DNA from: Ramazzottius varieornatus
Taxonomy: Eukaryota > Tardigrada > Eutardigrada > Parachela > Ramazzottiidae
Assembly (NCBI GenBank): GCA_001949185.1
Contig: BDGG01000009.1
Location: 212,822 to 276,821, forward strand
Reading direction: 5' to 3'
Length of the DNA: 64,000 nucleotides
Below the pieces are notes generated by a model that saw only the letters and a list, made by a program, of their open reading frames with translations, had not been told where the DNA came from and did no database searches. The translations under genes were made by a program, and so were the position numbers. Positions 46,894 through 58,678 of this stretch are shown here, piece by piece. How positions within the stretch are numbered: the first letter of the stretch is position 1; the number at the start of each line of letters is the position of its first letter.

Positions 46894-49800
46894 ATGTCGC
46901 AAATCAGTATGCACAATGAATCGTCTTTGGCGACCATCCATTGGTCGCAAAACTTCGCCGTCAGCGAAGCTGTCAAGCATCTAGCTGCAGTTCTGCGACT
47001 CTTAAGTCCTTCTGACCAATTAAAAATGGTAAGAGCTGAGTTGACAATATAGAAGAGAGGAACAGAATACATGCGTGCGGTATTTTGCAGATGGTTCGTT
47101 TGGAGTCATTTCTGGACATGGACGACCACGTTCGTTACTTGGCGGTGGTCTCTAGTTGCTCCACAGGCTCTGCTCATCCAGTCGAAGGTGCTCCTAATGT
47201 TCCTGATAAGGCGAAGAGTGCGGAGGAAGTTTGTGTATTGGGTATCGATGTGGCAATGCCCGTCAAGAGTTCGGTGATTCTTCCAGCAGCAGCAGCAACA
47301 GCAACCGAGCCATCCTCGCAGTCTGTACCTGCGTCCCCTGTCAAAGCTCAGCGCTCCCACTCGACAGTCTCGCCTGATCACCATCATCATCAGACGATCG
47401 GTTCGAGGATCGCTTCACGAGCTCGCAAGTTCATGACGCTACCCAAACAGAAGAGCAAACCCAGTGTTCCTTCCCCGTCGTCCCTGGCACAGCGCCCGTC
47501 CGTCTCTTCCTCTCGTGTCATCCGGCTGGATGAACTCTCTTCCGCACCCGACGAAACGGACGCCAATGTTCATCTCGGACTGACACTTCCCATTTGGGCT
47601 GATTCCAAAATCACCCTTGATGGCGACGGGTATGTGCATACTGTTCCCTTTCAGCCGTGTATCAACTAGTAACAGTCTATTTTCTACGATATAATCAGTC
47701 AAGGCGGTGCTCGGCACAAACTTGACAGGCAATTTCGCAGAGAAAAGGTAGATTAGTTTTGCGTTTTTTGAAGTGGCGCACGTTATCAGCTCTCAACAGT
47801 GTAAAAGTGCGCCACTTGTTGATGATCTGGGTAAATCTTTTGCACAAGTCCGCTTTACTGCTAAATTTCTTTCCACGACCGAGATTTATCAGTTTCAAGA
47901 ATGTTCGTGTGTTCTTTTAGAGGTTTTCGTGTGGAGAGCAAAGATCGTCATCACTGTTTCAAGCCTGTGTCAGTCCAAGCCATGTGGTCCGTTCTGCAGA
48001 CGCTACTGCAGGCTTCAGAGAACGCTCGTCACCACCACCAACTCTCGCCCGCTGCTTGGAGCCATCGCAATCTTCACCTGTCGGTCTCGGCTTTCAACCT
48101 GCCATCTTCGGGCGTCTCCATTTTTTCCAGTTCCCCTTCTTCACACTCCGCAGCCGACTTGTCATCGCCCTCTGCATCCGTCCATCATCTCAGTCACGAA
48201 TGGGTAGACAAGTACAGTCAGCGCATTGACTCGCAGTGGTGCAAAGAATGGCACCTCATCCTGGAAGACTATCTGACGTTGAGTGAAGAACAAAGCGAGT
48301 CGTGTGGAAGCAAAGCCAGGAGGCCGCTGAGTCCACATCTCTCTCGCCATCGCCAGCAAACCTACTCTCCCACCGAAACCAAAATCCGCCAGAACCTCCG
48401 TGATGTCATGCTGAAAGTGGACCTCGAACAGGTACGGCACTAAACTGATTCGACAAGATCGTTTTCTCAAGTGGCGCACACTATCAGTATTATTGGCTGA
48501 AAGTGAGCGCCACTCGCAATAACGAGTTTTGTCGAGTTCGAAGGTTTTCCCAAGTGACGCATGCTTTCATTGTTATCGGGTGGAAGTGTGCGCCACTTGG
48601 AAGGACAACCAAGTCATGTGCCGACGCTCCATTTGGCATTACCTGGCGTTATTGGCATGACATGAGTCACATGACATGAAATAAACGTGACTGTATTGTA
48701 GGTCAACAGTAAAGAAATTCGTAGTCAAGTGGAGAAGAATCTAAAGATTGACCTATCCAGCTACAAGTCCTTCATCGACCACGAGATCCTCGTCATCTTG
48801 GGACAGATGGACAAGGCTTCCGAGATCTTTGACTACCTGTATTTGGGCACCGAGTGGAACGCCAGCAACTTGGACGAACTGACCACCAAAGACATCGGCC
48901 TGGTTCTCAACGTCACCACTGAAATCAACAACTCCTTCCCGGACAAGTTTGAGTATCGGAACATCCGCGTCAACGACGTAGAAGAAGAACCCATGGTCAA
49001 GCATTGGGAAGACTGTTTCCGCTACATTTCGGAAGCCAAGAAGGAACGCAAGCGGGTACTGGTCCATTGTAAGATGGGTGTTAGCCGCTCGGCTTCCGTC
49101 GTCATCGCCTACACCATGAAGGCCAACGACTGGAACTTGGAGCAAGCCATGAGATTCGTCCAGCAGAAGCGTGGTTGTGTCAAGCCTAACCCTGGTTTTA
49201 TGAAACAACTGGAAGAGTACGAAGGCATCCTCGAAGCCAGGTACATTGAACAGTTTCCGGTTGACATACAAAGCCGTGCTGGCTCCTCCTGGATTTGGCA
49301 CGGCACTGCACTGTACGACACTTCCGGTTCCGGCCGTTGTAACAGGCCATTATGCTGAATTTTTTTCCTTCTGTCTTTGCAGTAAACATCGAACAAGTTT
49401 CCAATCGGGTTTAACAGGTTCGACCTTGTCGCTGTGTGACACTCGTACCAGCAGGTATTCCAGTGCCGAGTTGGACGAACTACTGGGATCTAACCTGCGT
49501 CGAGCTTCCTCAGAGTTCTTCTCCGTGCCCAACCTCTCGCCTTCCGTTCCGCAACGTTCTGTTTCCCTGAACCGCAAGTCACGCTTAGCTACCTTTTACT
49601 TGGAGAAGGAGTCGGACAGCTCACCGGAAAAGCAGACGAAGGAGGAAGGACGAGTCCAGCGGAGAAGCAAGAAGGAGAAGAAGGCTGTCCAGTGGGAACC
49701 GATCGCCGAAGTTAACCTGAAGGAAGACACGACAGACGACACGTTCGGTCTGATACGGGTAGTTGTCGACTCGCACACGTTCAGGACACCCGAAGAAGCT

Positions 49801-50435
49801 CTGGCAGTAACTTCACCTCGGCCAAGCTTTTCTCAGTCTGCAGACAAAGGTATAACGACATTCGAACCAGACAAAAATTAAAATTTTCATCGCTCGGCGT
49901 CATTTCTGCCTTTTTTCTACGATGAATTCAGTTCTGTCAAGGCCGTGCCAGGCGCAAAACTGCCCGAAATGATTACAGAAAAAGGGCGAAATCGGGGAGA
50001 AAGCCAGAATTGATTAATCAGTTATCACGGCTGAACTTTGGATCAGATGAAATCTTAACTTAGACGTTCATCTGACACTTTTACTTGCTTGTAGAGTATC
50101 CATTGACGTCCTCCTTCTGCCTGATGCGACAAGCCGCCAGTTCGTTGGTGACGACCATCCCCAAAGTGAAGGTGCGGCAGTCTCGCCTGTCTGCTTCCTC
50201 CGCCTTTGGTCTGTCCAACGCACCTTCTGCCAACGTCCCGACCAAAGAGCCCGGTAAGCTGCCAAGCGGAAACCGGCGTCCCGTGTCGGTTCACGTGTCG
50301 TCCTACCTCAAAGCCAAAGACCCGGTACAAACATTGGTCAAGTATTTTGACGAGCTGACGCATACGCCGGCTGGGCACAGTCCCGCTGTCAATACTACGC
50401 ATCTCACGCCCGCCCCTCAAGCGGCACAAGTCTAG
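46894..50435 (+). CDS. ssh: slingshot-type dual-specificity (cofilin) phosphatase
   Basis: Exons 46894-47028, 47091-47629, 47921-48431, 48702-49240, 49383-49849 and 50095-50435, 843 aa. The SSH N-terminal domain is clear (MVRLESFLDMDDHVRYLAVV, WADSKITLDGDGGF, HCFKPVSVQAMWSVLQ). The DEK-C-like B domain precedes the catalytic domain (TSKEIR-type VNSKEIRSQVEK, HEILVILGQMDKASEIFDYL). The phosphatase loop is VHCKMGVSRSAS with catalytic Cys about 518 and general acid Asp about 487 in IRVNDVEEE. The C-terminal third is Ser-rich and disordered, as in known slingshots. It would reactivate cofilin by removing the inhibitory phosphate and so drive actin turnover. Introns 2, 3 and 5 hold family A or B elements; introns 1 and 4 do not. 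Confident. Confidence 0.93.
47680..47760. repeat. family B element
   Basis: ATTTTCTACGATATAATC, core GTCAAGGCGGTGCTCGGCAC, end TCGCAGAGAAAAGG; slingshot intron 2. Confidence 0.65.
47764..47840. repeat. family A hairpin
   Basis: GAAGTGGCGCACG/AGTGCGCCACTTG directly after the family B element in slingshot intron 2; outer ends lost. Confidence 0.7.
48441..48632. repeat. family A composite, two hairpins
   Basis: CTCAAGTGGCGCACAC/GAGCG-CCACTCG and CCCAAGTGACGCATGC/GTGTGCGCCACTTGG; right end CATGTGCCGACGCTCC. Slingshot intron 3. Confidence 0.75.
49905..49990. repeat. family B element
   Basis: TTTTTTCTACGATGAATTC, core CTGTCAAGGCCGTGCCAGGC, end TTACAGAAAAAGG; slingshot intron 5. Confidence 0.7.
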
Positions 50436-50675
50436 TTTCTCATCCTTCCCAAGTCCCCTTCCTCTTTTCCCTACAGTCTTTCTGGCTCTTTGGCTGAAAC
50501 CGAAGGCCAACACGCTCTCCTTGAGTTTTACACCCCGCTTTCTCCCCGTTGATTAGCCACCATCATTTTCAATTTGCACGTTTTTCAAGACTGCTCGTTT
50601 ACAAAATATTCCAACCAGTTGTACAGTTTCAGTGCGGGCGAATTAAATCACTGGTATAACACACTCGTCAAATTG

Positions 50676-50785
50676 GAGCTCGGCAAACAAACTCTTCTAC
50701 ATAGTTGTCCCAAGTGGTGCACTCTGTCAACAAAAACACTGGAAACATGCGCCGCTTGGGATAAGGATCTGGGCGAGTTAAGACA
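50676..50785. repeat. family A element
   Basis: Left end GAGCTCGGCAAACAAACTC intact; hairpin CCCAAGTGGTGCAC/ATGCGCCGCTTGGG; right end truncated at GGGCGAGTTAAG. Intergenic. Confidence 0.75.
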
Positions 50786-51309
50786 GATTTTTTTCGGAAG
50801 TACGCCACAGTTTTCGATAACATGTAAAATGTAGAAATGGTAAAACTGATAAAATTGGCCTTCTTTGGCTTTAAACTGCCAAATATATACAGGGGTGAGC
50901 CAAGATTACAGACGAAAGCCTGCAGGCTGTGTTTGCGAAAAATGTTACCTGTCTTCTGGCATTTACCAGTGCAGCTTCTGCTTTGACTTTTGTGTGTGAC
51001 AGCACGAAAAGTTTTCAACGAACTGTCGCAAAACGCAGAGCACTCGTGACCGAGTCAGTTCGCCCCATGCAGCTGCCTTCAACACTTTGTAATCTTTAGT
51101 CTACTTACATACCTGCAGGACCTGCGGAAATATTGCAGAACGGAAAAGTCTGTTCCAGATTACGAACTTGTTTTAGTCAAACAGATGCTTTCCATGATCA
51201 GTCTCCAAGCTGCGCTTCCCTATCAAGATTAGCAGACTTCTTCTATCGAAACTGATCGTACCATATCGTTTCCATTACTTACAAGGCCTGGATCTGGCAA
51301 ACTGGCATC

Positions 51310-54139
51310 ATGAACGTGGCTCTGGCAGGCGTTAAGGTACGTCCGCGGAACTTTACGGTGGTTTCCGCACTGAATGACCCTCCGTAACTCCATATTGAGT
51401 ATTGTGCCTAGATTCGGCCCAAGCACAGTTATCACACTCCGCTGGCACCACAAAGACTCCACTCGGAAATAGTTCTTGGTGCCAATGCGGCAGCAACGCC
51501 TCCGGTGGCGTCCGGGACGGTCAGTTCCGCTGATACTTCCTTCTTCAGCTTTGCCAGGCACCCGCGCGATACTGAAAGCGATGACGTGGTGGGCGCACCT
51601 GCAGTAGCAATCGCCGGAAATCGAATCAACCCCGACAACTGGGTTCGCCTGGCCATCCAAGCTGACACGGAAGTTACAGATGGTGAAGGTACGAGACTAT
51701 TCGAGACTACTCGTACTGTAGACCCGTTGCTCGTGCTATCAAATTCAAAACTTAAAGAGGCTTTCGCAAGAATTAGAAAACCAGCGCCTAAGGAGCTATA
51801 GAACGATATCCATATTGAAACGTACGCGTATCCAGGACAGTTGAAAGAAATGTGAGATCTCGGCAGACAAACTCGATCAGATCATTGTCCCAAGTGGCGC
51901 ATGTTTTCAGCGGTACTGGCTGGAAGAGTGCGCCACTTGGAGGAAATTGGACAGGATCAGGGGATGCACGTTCTTTGTGTTATCAGCCGGAAGATTGCGC
52001 CGCTTGATCGGGAAAACAATCTGGTCAACGTTTTTTGCCGAGTTCCCATAAGCAACGACCATTGTTATGCATGTCACGTCATAGATGATGTCATATAATG
52101 TAATGTGTCCAGCGTTTGCCGCTTTTTTACAGAGGCCTACCCGATTTCGCCCATGTCAGTGAAGGCGGCGAAAATGCGGACCATGTACGTGAATTGGGGG
52201 ACCTACCTCCAGAGCCACATCATCACGCAAGACCAATTCGACTGCATCACCATCTTACTGACGTATGGGCGTCAGAAGCGCGAAGAACTGTGGAACAAGC
52301 ATGGCATCCAATGTGCGCGACTGCTGGTGGAAATGACCAGCAACATCTCCAAAACGCCTACCGTCCAATATTTACTGACTGTAATCGACGACCTGCTTCA
52401 AGTAAGGACTCGATAGCCATCCGTACTCCCTACTGTTCAAGTTTCAAGTCTACAATTGCGGTTATCCTTAGGAAGATCGCTTGAGGATCGAGGCTTTCCA
52501 CGCTTATGCGGGAATGCGCAAAGGCCGCCGTGGTTGGGACTTGTTTCTGCCCTTCTTGAACCGCGATGACGCCTTCCTGGTCCACCAGGCGGCGCGTATC
52601 ATCGCCAAGATGGCCTGCTGGAGCGCCCATGTCAGCATGAAGCACCCGGAAATTACCATGTACCTCTCTTTCCTCAAAGCTCAACTCCAATCTCCCGTGA
52701 GGTCTTTTCGAGCTTCTTCATCGCATGCTGCGTTCGGTATTTTCAAGTGGTATCTTGTGGTTGTAGGCGAACGAATATAAGGAGGCAACATTGCGCTGCC
52801 TGCAGATGATGCTTCGTATCGAGGATTATCGGCGAGCTTTTGTTACTCTCATGGGCGTCAACACGTTAGTTCGATGATATAACAACGTCTGCCGCTGATT
52901 TTGTTATTCAGTTTATGCATATTTTGATGAGCTCTTCTTTCCCTAGACTGGTGGAAGTGATGGACAACAATACGTCTTTTCAAGTACAGTACCAGCTGGC
53001 CTTTTGCCTGTGGTGCTTGAGCTTTGGTCGGGAGCTCATCGCTGATCTCTACGAGTAAGTTTTTGCCAATTACCTTTGACCATATCGATGTCGAAATGAG
53101 TTTGAGATACATCAATTTTCTCCTTCCAATTTCAGGAGCAAGACGGCTGAAGTACTCTGCAAGACGCTAGCCAACACCCTAAAAGAAAAGGTGGGACGAT
53201 CATGCTGTCATTAAGTGACATTCCAAGTGGCGCACGTTCTCGTTGTTATTGGCTGAGTTTGTTCGCCACTTAGGAAACGATCTGTCTGAGAAAAAACCAT
53301 TTACCGACATTTCGGTTCTTTTCTTGGCCGCAGGTAGTCCGTATCGCCGTGGCTACTCTCCGCAACATGTTGGAGATACCGGACGACCAAGAGCTGGTGC
53401 AAAACATAGCCACCACCATGATCCATTGCCGGCTGATGAAGACGCTGCAACACTTGAAGAGCCGCCAGTTTGCCGACGAGGATGTCAACGAGGACATTGA
53501 CTTCCTGTGGGAGGTCTTGACAGACAATGCCTCGCAGATCAGCTCGTTCGACGAGTACGTCGCCGAACTCAAGTCCGGCAGCCTGGAATGGAGTCCCGTC
53601 CACAAAGACGACAAGTTCTGGCGGGAGAACGCCACCCGTTTCAACGTCAACAATTTCGAACTGCTCAAGTACTAACGCCCCAACCCTCTCCTTTCTCCTG
53701 CTTTGAATTTCCGTCTCATTTCTTTTTCAGAATACTGATTCGCCTGTTGGAAATCTCCAAGGACCCCTTGGTGCTCAGTGTGGCTCTTCATGATGTCGGT
53801 GAATATGTTCGGTGTTTCCCCAAAGGCAAAACGTACGTACTACATAGCTGGTATGTCATCCTGGATATTTAATATCGGTGTTTTGTAGAGCGGTGGAAGC
53901 TTTAGGTGGCAAGAGTAAAGCCATGGCTTTACTGAACCACGAGGATGGCAACGTACGGTACCAGGCCTTGCTGACCGTCCAGAAGATGCTCATACAAAAC
54001 TGGTAAGTCCACAGTTACCCATTTGCATGCGGATATGTTTCTCGACGGTTTTTGACGGTTCAATTTTGCTAGGGAGTTTTTGGGAAAGCGAGTTCGACAG
54101 GGGCCCAGTGAAAGCGACAAGGAAGTTGAAGTAACCTAA
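51310..54139 (+). CDS. ATP6V1H: V-type proton ATPase subunit H
   Basis: Eleven exons: 51310-51336, 51412-51688, 52133-52401, 52472-52696, 52767-52864, 52947-53054, 53136-53190, 53334-53668, 53731-53832, 53889-54002, 54073-54139; 558 aa. The last 450 residues match subunit H block by block ([29 protein letters not shown]-type [55 protein letters not shown]). Subunit H is a HEAT/armadillo protein of the cytosolic V1 sector; it couples ATP hydrolysis to the rotor and silences free V1. The first about 102 residues (exons 1-2) have no counterpart I know and are rich in Ala, Thr and Ser. Two introns are long (444 and 143 nt) and both hold family A elements; the other eight are 56-82 nt and do not. 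Confidence 0.93.
51853..52050. repeat. family A composite, two hairpins
   Basis: Ends GAGATCTCGGCAGACAAACT and TTTTTTGCCGAGTTCCCATA; ATP6V1H intron 2. Confidence 0.8.
53218..53290. repeat. family A hairpin
   Basis: TCCAAGTGGCGCACG/TTCGCCACTTAGGAAACGATC in ATP6V1H intron 7; ends absent. Confidence 0.7.
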
Positions 54140-54338
54140 GGATTCAAGAACCCTACACAAACCCGACAAAAGAGTAGTCTGCCATAGCGGAGGAATAATA
54201 CTGGTATTGCTGTTTTCCTGCAGCTCCGCTGCCTGACTTCCTCCTCTTCATACGATCCCCAGCTCAAATCATCAGATTTTGGGAGAAATTTATGGCTGCA
54301 TTGTCGCAAAACCCTCGGGGTGCGACCAGTGTAACCAA

Positions 54339-54344
54339 AATAAA
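54339..54344 (+). promoter_or_regulatory. AATAAA poly(A) signal, ATP6V1H
   Basis: First canonical hexamer, about 200 nt after the subunit H stop and upstream of the next plus-strand gene. Confidence 0.45.
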
Positions 54345-54812
54345 TACGTGATTTTCATGTGACGATGGAATACTCTGGTGCGGGTTTTGCACTCACAGCT
54401 GTACTCTGGAATAGGCCTTCGAACATTCAATCTTACTTTTGCGACAAGAAAATGCCAATTTGGATACGTATCGCCTGTAAACTTACGGAACGAGGAAGTA
54501 CCACAATTTTTCGTTCGCTGAGCAGAACAACAGGTCATCATGACATGACATAACATTCTTTTACCTCTCACATGTGTCACATCGATGTGCGTCGAGAACG
54601 AAGACTGTCTTTGTTCTCGACGCTTTCGATTCGAATTTATTTCGAACCGAGCTTCTGAGTCACTGAGTGGTCGTTTGTTTTCCACGGTTCCCTCCTTCCT
54701 CCTTCAGAGTCAGGTAAGTGCAGTGAAGGTTCTCCAGAGTAAAGCTGGGTTAATGTGTGACTGTCTGTCTTGCAAGCGATGTTGTAACTGTTGTTTGCAC
54801 AGGTGCGCAACA

Positions 54813-57800
54813 ATGTTTCGCAAACGCAAAGACGTGCAGCCTCAGCGGACGGTGATGACCATCAAAAGAGCAGCAACCACTTCCATCTCCCTTCCAGCTC
54901 CCAGGCGCAACTCTGAAGAAGAATCCGAAGTCTCTGATCTGGAAGTCACCGACTCCGATGCCGACTCGCAAGATGTCGAACTGAAAGAGAAGCTACAATC
55001 GAACCGTGACCGTCGCCGTCCGCTAATAAGAAGCTCCACTCGACAACTGCCTCTCGCTCAGCCAAAGTTACCTTCCAGAGCCTCTCGTCCCTCCACCGAC
55101 AACGATAAGCCCAGCTTACCCGCCTTGCGAGCCACACCAGCGCGACAAAGAGCGCTAGCGGAAGCTCGGCAAGCAAAGCAGAAAGAAGCCGTGACTCGTT
55201 CAAAGTCCCGCTCATCGCAACGTCGAGCCAAGAAACCATCACCTGTGCCTCCGAGCATGAGAAAGAAGCTTACAAAGCAAGTGTCAGCTAGAAAAATTAA
55301 GAAGAAAGCCGAGATAGAAGAGGACGATCAACCTCCACCTCGTCCCGCCACTCGCTTCGCTGATGATGTGGCGTCTATCCGTTCCGCGCGCGCATCTCCA
55401 GAGATACCGCAGCCTGGACCTGTGCTCAAGCGGAAGATATCTCTCGAGCTGGCTCGGCTGCTGGGAGACCAAGCAGAGTGGGGAATATGCAAGAAAGCCA
55501 AGCATTCCGCCGAGTCTGACGAAGGTACATTTGTGAGATTATGTCATGTCATATTGTATTGTATCATATTCCATTGCATTGAGATGTGTTTAGCTGGTCC
55601 TACGAGGTCTCGCGATGAGTAGGTTTTACTCCTACCCGGCACTATGACTAACGGCCTGATGTGTGTTGGGTTAATGTAATGGGGCACCGGAAATGGCTGC
55701 GCGAAGAAGCGAAGCCACTACTCGTTGTACCTGGCTGGTCCAATGTACTTTATCCGTGTTGTCTGTTTTAGGGGAAAAGAAGGATGAAAGTAAGAAGCCA
55801 AGACGGGCAGCAAGTCGGCGGAACCAGCGGCAGGCTGCAATAAGTCCTCCGCCAGCTGAAAGAGCCACGTCGTCAGTCCAAAGCAGCCGAGAGCGCAGTC
55901 CCCAGCGTTCTTCCCGTACTTCTAGCCCAGGACTGTCTGCAGAGTCTGCCGAAGAACCAAAGTGGGAGGCTGAGCAAGTTTTGAGCTACCGCCTGAAGAC
56001 TGACGACCGTCCGGCCGAAGTGCGCATTCGCTGGAAGGGCTTCGGGCTGGAAACTGACAGTTGGGAACCCTTGAACAACATGGCTAGTCTGGTGTCCAAG
56101 ATTAGTGAGGTTTTGTATCCCGACAACAAAGTCCTGGTGGTCAATAACGGCCGATTTTTCATCGTTGACCGAGAGGATGTGCTGTCTTCCACACCAGCTA
56201 AACTAATGGAAGTAGGCATGACACAGACTGAACCGGAAGAAGCCAAAGTGTATCATGATGTCCGTGTACAAACTGAGGCTACTCTAACTTCGAACATTCG
56301 AACACAAATAAACATGGTTTCCACTCTTAGCATGCAGACACAAACTAGCCTGGTCTCGTCTGCGGAAATTCCAACACAAACAAACTTGGTCAAAGCGGTG
56401 GATGCACAGGCGCAAATAGATTTAGTCAAACAAGGAGCTGATATGCAGGTACAGACAGAGACAACGCCTTTAGTGGACGTCGAAGTGCAGTGTGACCAAC
56501 CTGAGTGCGAAGAAAGAGTTACGCAGATGGTGGTGGTCAAGCAGGAAGAGAAAGAAGCGGACATGCCGGAAGTGGACAACGGTCTGCCGGATGAGAACCA
56601 CGAACCAGAAGTGGAAGCAGCGCCGCAATATCTAGAGTACCATCTGGTTTCGCCGGTTATAGGTAAATCTTCGTCGCGCCCATTTTCCTGGAATAGTGAA
56701 GTGTCTGAGTTGTAGAGAATAACAGAAAGCTCGGCAGACTAACTTGACCAAACCATTTTCCCAGGTGGCGCACGTTGTCAGTATACTGGCCGGAAGCATG
56801 CACCACTTGAGAAAATGACCTGGTTTGAGTTGTTTCTGCCATTTTTCTACGAAAGTAGCTATCCAGCTCGTGTTCGGCACGGCCTTGACCAGGAATGTTC
56901 TCAGAAAAAGGCACAGGTAAAATATCTTTCTCTTTGCTACAGATGGAAATGGTGTCACGATGGTCTTTTCTCGCAAGGCGTTGGCCAGTCCAGCGGAAGA
57001 GAAGCAAATGGAAGATGAAGAAGAGAAAGCAGGTAACAGCGAGGAAGAAGTGGGAGAAGAGGAAGTTGACTGGTCATCCTTCAAGCCGGAGGAGGTGTCC
57101 ATCGTCGGGCATGCTCTTCAGGAGGGTACTTCGAGAGTAGAGTGGCTGTATCGGGTGGTGGTGCGACGGACTGGTCCTGTACACGGTACCGAGCACCTCT
57201 TGACGCTGTCTACTTGTTTTCGCTATTTTGAGAAACCGTTGAAGACGTACTTGGCTCAGCTAGAGCAGAGCATTCGGGCCACGAAGTCGACGGTGGCACA
57301 ACAGGGGAATCACACAGCGTTGGACGAAGTTCAGCGAGTCCGTACGGGCATAAATGTCCTGGCTCAACTCTGTAGTGACCCACAAGGCTTTACCATTGTC
57401 CAGAATATCCTAAAGAACAGCGGACAGGAACAGACGTAAGTTCTTACATCCCTGGCGTTTAGTCGTCGAGATTCGAGCGTTATTTGGGAGCTTGGGAAAG
57501 AAAGTCGACCAGATCGTTTTCCGAGGTGCCGCACGCTTGTAGCCAAAATCGCTGTCGACGTGTGCCGATAACGGCCACCTGGTTCTTCTAGTGGCGCACG
57601 TCGTCAATGCTGTTGGCTGGGAGCGTGCGTCACTTGGAAAACGATGTGGTCCGAATACCGAGCTTCGATTCGTGCCTTGTTTCTACAGTATAGAGTACCT
57701 GTCAGAACCGTGATCGGCACAAAATTAAGAAGCATTATCGTAGGAAAGGGGGAAGTTACTCCCTACGACGGTTTGCCGTTCTCGTCTTCCCCTATAAACC

Positions 57801-57929
57801 ATGAACTGACAATTGTTGTTCACTTCCTTTTACAGAGCTCTGGTCGATGATCCCCAAGTCAAAGCCGTTCTCCTTCGTATCGTCGAACAGAACAACGCCG
57901 AAGATGACGAAGAAGAGGAAGAAGATTGA
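54813..57929 (+). CDS. chromodomain protein with 12-residue Gln-Thr repeat array
   Basis: Exons 54813-55524, 55772-56662, 56943-57435 and 57836-57929, 729 aa; a 5' UTR intron is likely at 54714-54802. Residues 1-295 are basic, Ser/Arg/Lys-rich and disordered, with nuclear-localisation-like clusters. A chromodomain spans about 300-350 (KWEAEQVLSYRL, VRIRWKGFGLETDSWEP) and keeps an aromatic cage (W302, W325, F328), so methyl-lysine binding is plausible. Residues 387-480 carry eight QT-centred motifs about 12 residues apart (MTQTE, VRVQTEA, SMQTQTS, IPTQTNL, MQVQTET). The C-terminal exons are acidic, then helical (FEKPLKTYLAQLEQSIR, GINVLAQLCSDPQGF), ending in a run of Asp and Glu. Not assignable to HP1 or Polycomb: there is no chromoshadow domain I can see. 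Likely a nuclear chromatin reader or scaffold. Confidence 0.82.
56727..56915. repeat. family A element followed by family B element
   Basis: Family A: AAAGCTCGGCAGACTAACTT with hairpin CCCAGGTGGCGCACG/GCATGCACCACTTG to 56825. Family B: TTTTTCTACGAAAG, core TCGGCACGGCCTTGACC, end TCTCAGAAAAAGG to 56910. Intron 2 of the chromodomain gene. Confidence 0.72.
57487..57665. repeat. family A composite, two hairpins
   Basis: Ends GGGAGCTTGGGAAAGAAAGT and GGTCCGAATACCGAGCTT; chromodomain gene intron 3. Confidence 0.7.
57678..57755. repeat. family B element
   Basis: TTGTTTCTACAGTATAG, core GTCAGAACCGTGATCGGCAC, end TATCGTAGGAAAGGG, just after the family A element in the same intron. Confidence 0.6.
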
Positions 57930-58678
57930 TGATCCGCCCAGAAACATTCTGCTGTCCAAACATTTGGCTCAAGTCAAGGTGTTCCTTCAAGGATGCCGCT
58001 TTCGGTTATTGACAGTTCGGTCTTCCATAAATGTCTATCTTATTCCTTCTCTAGCATGTGTACGAAATGTCCAGTTTTCGTTGAGCTTATTTCTCCATTT
58101 GGAAATCGGTCCACGGTGTAATCTTTTTCTACAATCTCTGGCCACAATCACCCTCTGATACACTGTACCTGCTCATGGTTGTTCTTTCCACGTTTTGGGC
58201 CTTTCCTTTCTCCAGATAGGGTCCTGCTTTTTGTACGATAAAACAGTGTGATTACTGTATTATTCGATTGATTCCGCAGAGCAGTTTCTTTGGGAGTAAA
58301 CTGACGAAGAGCCAAACATATGAACGCCAGTTCCGTTTGAAGCTACTGTATTGAGTACGGCTCATGGGAAGACTAACTTAGGTATGACGATATTTACTCA
58401 CACACCATGATCGTTCGATAAATGTGAATTACCATACAGCAGAAAAAAAGGAAACGAGAGGAGAAAACGTTGCTATATTTACAGATGAAAGATCCAGAGT
58501 GGGATTTAGATTAAGTTACATTTCGGCACAAACGACGAGCAGCAGGAAGAGCTCAATACAAAACATGCTTACATTACAGTGGGCAGTACTGAGTCAAGTC
58601 AAGAGGGATAGCTACAAGCTGAAAAATCGGAACATTAGAAGCGAGTGGGGGGGGGGGCCGTCGGAAAAACAAGACTTC

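Noticed and set aside
58646-58658. Run of G as a regulatory G-tract
   Set aside because: A single homopolymer run of this kind is common and may also be a sequencing or assembly artefact.
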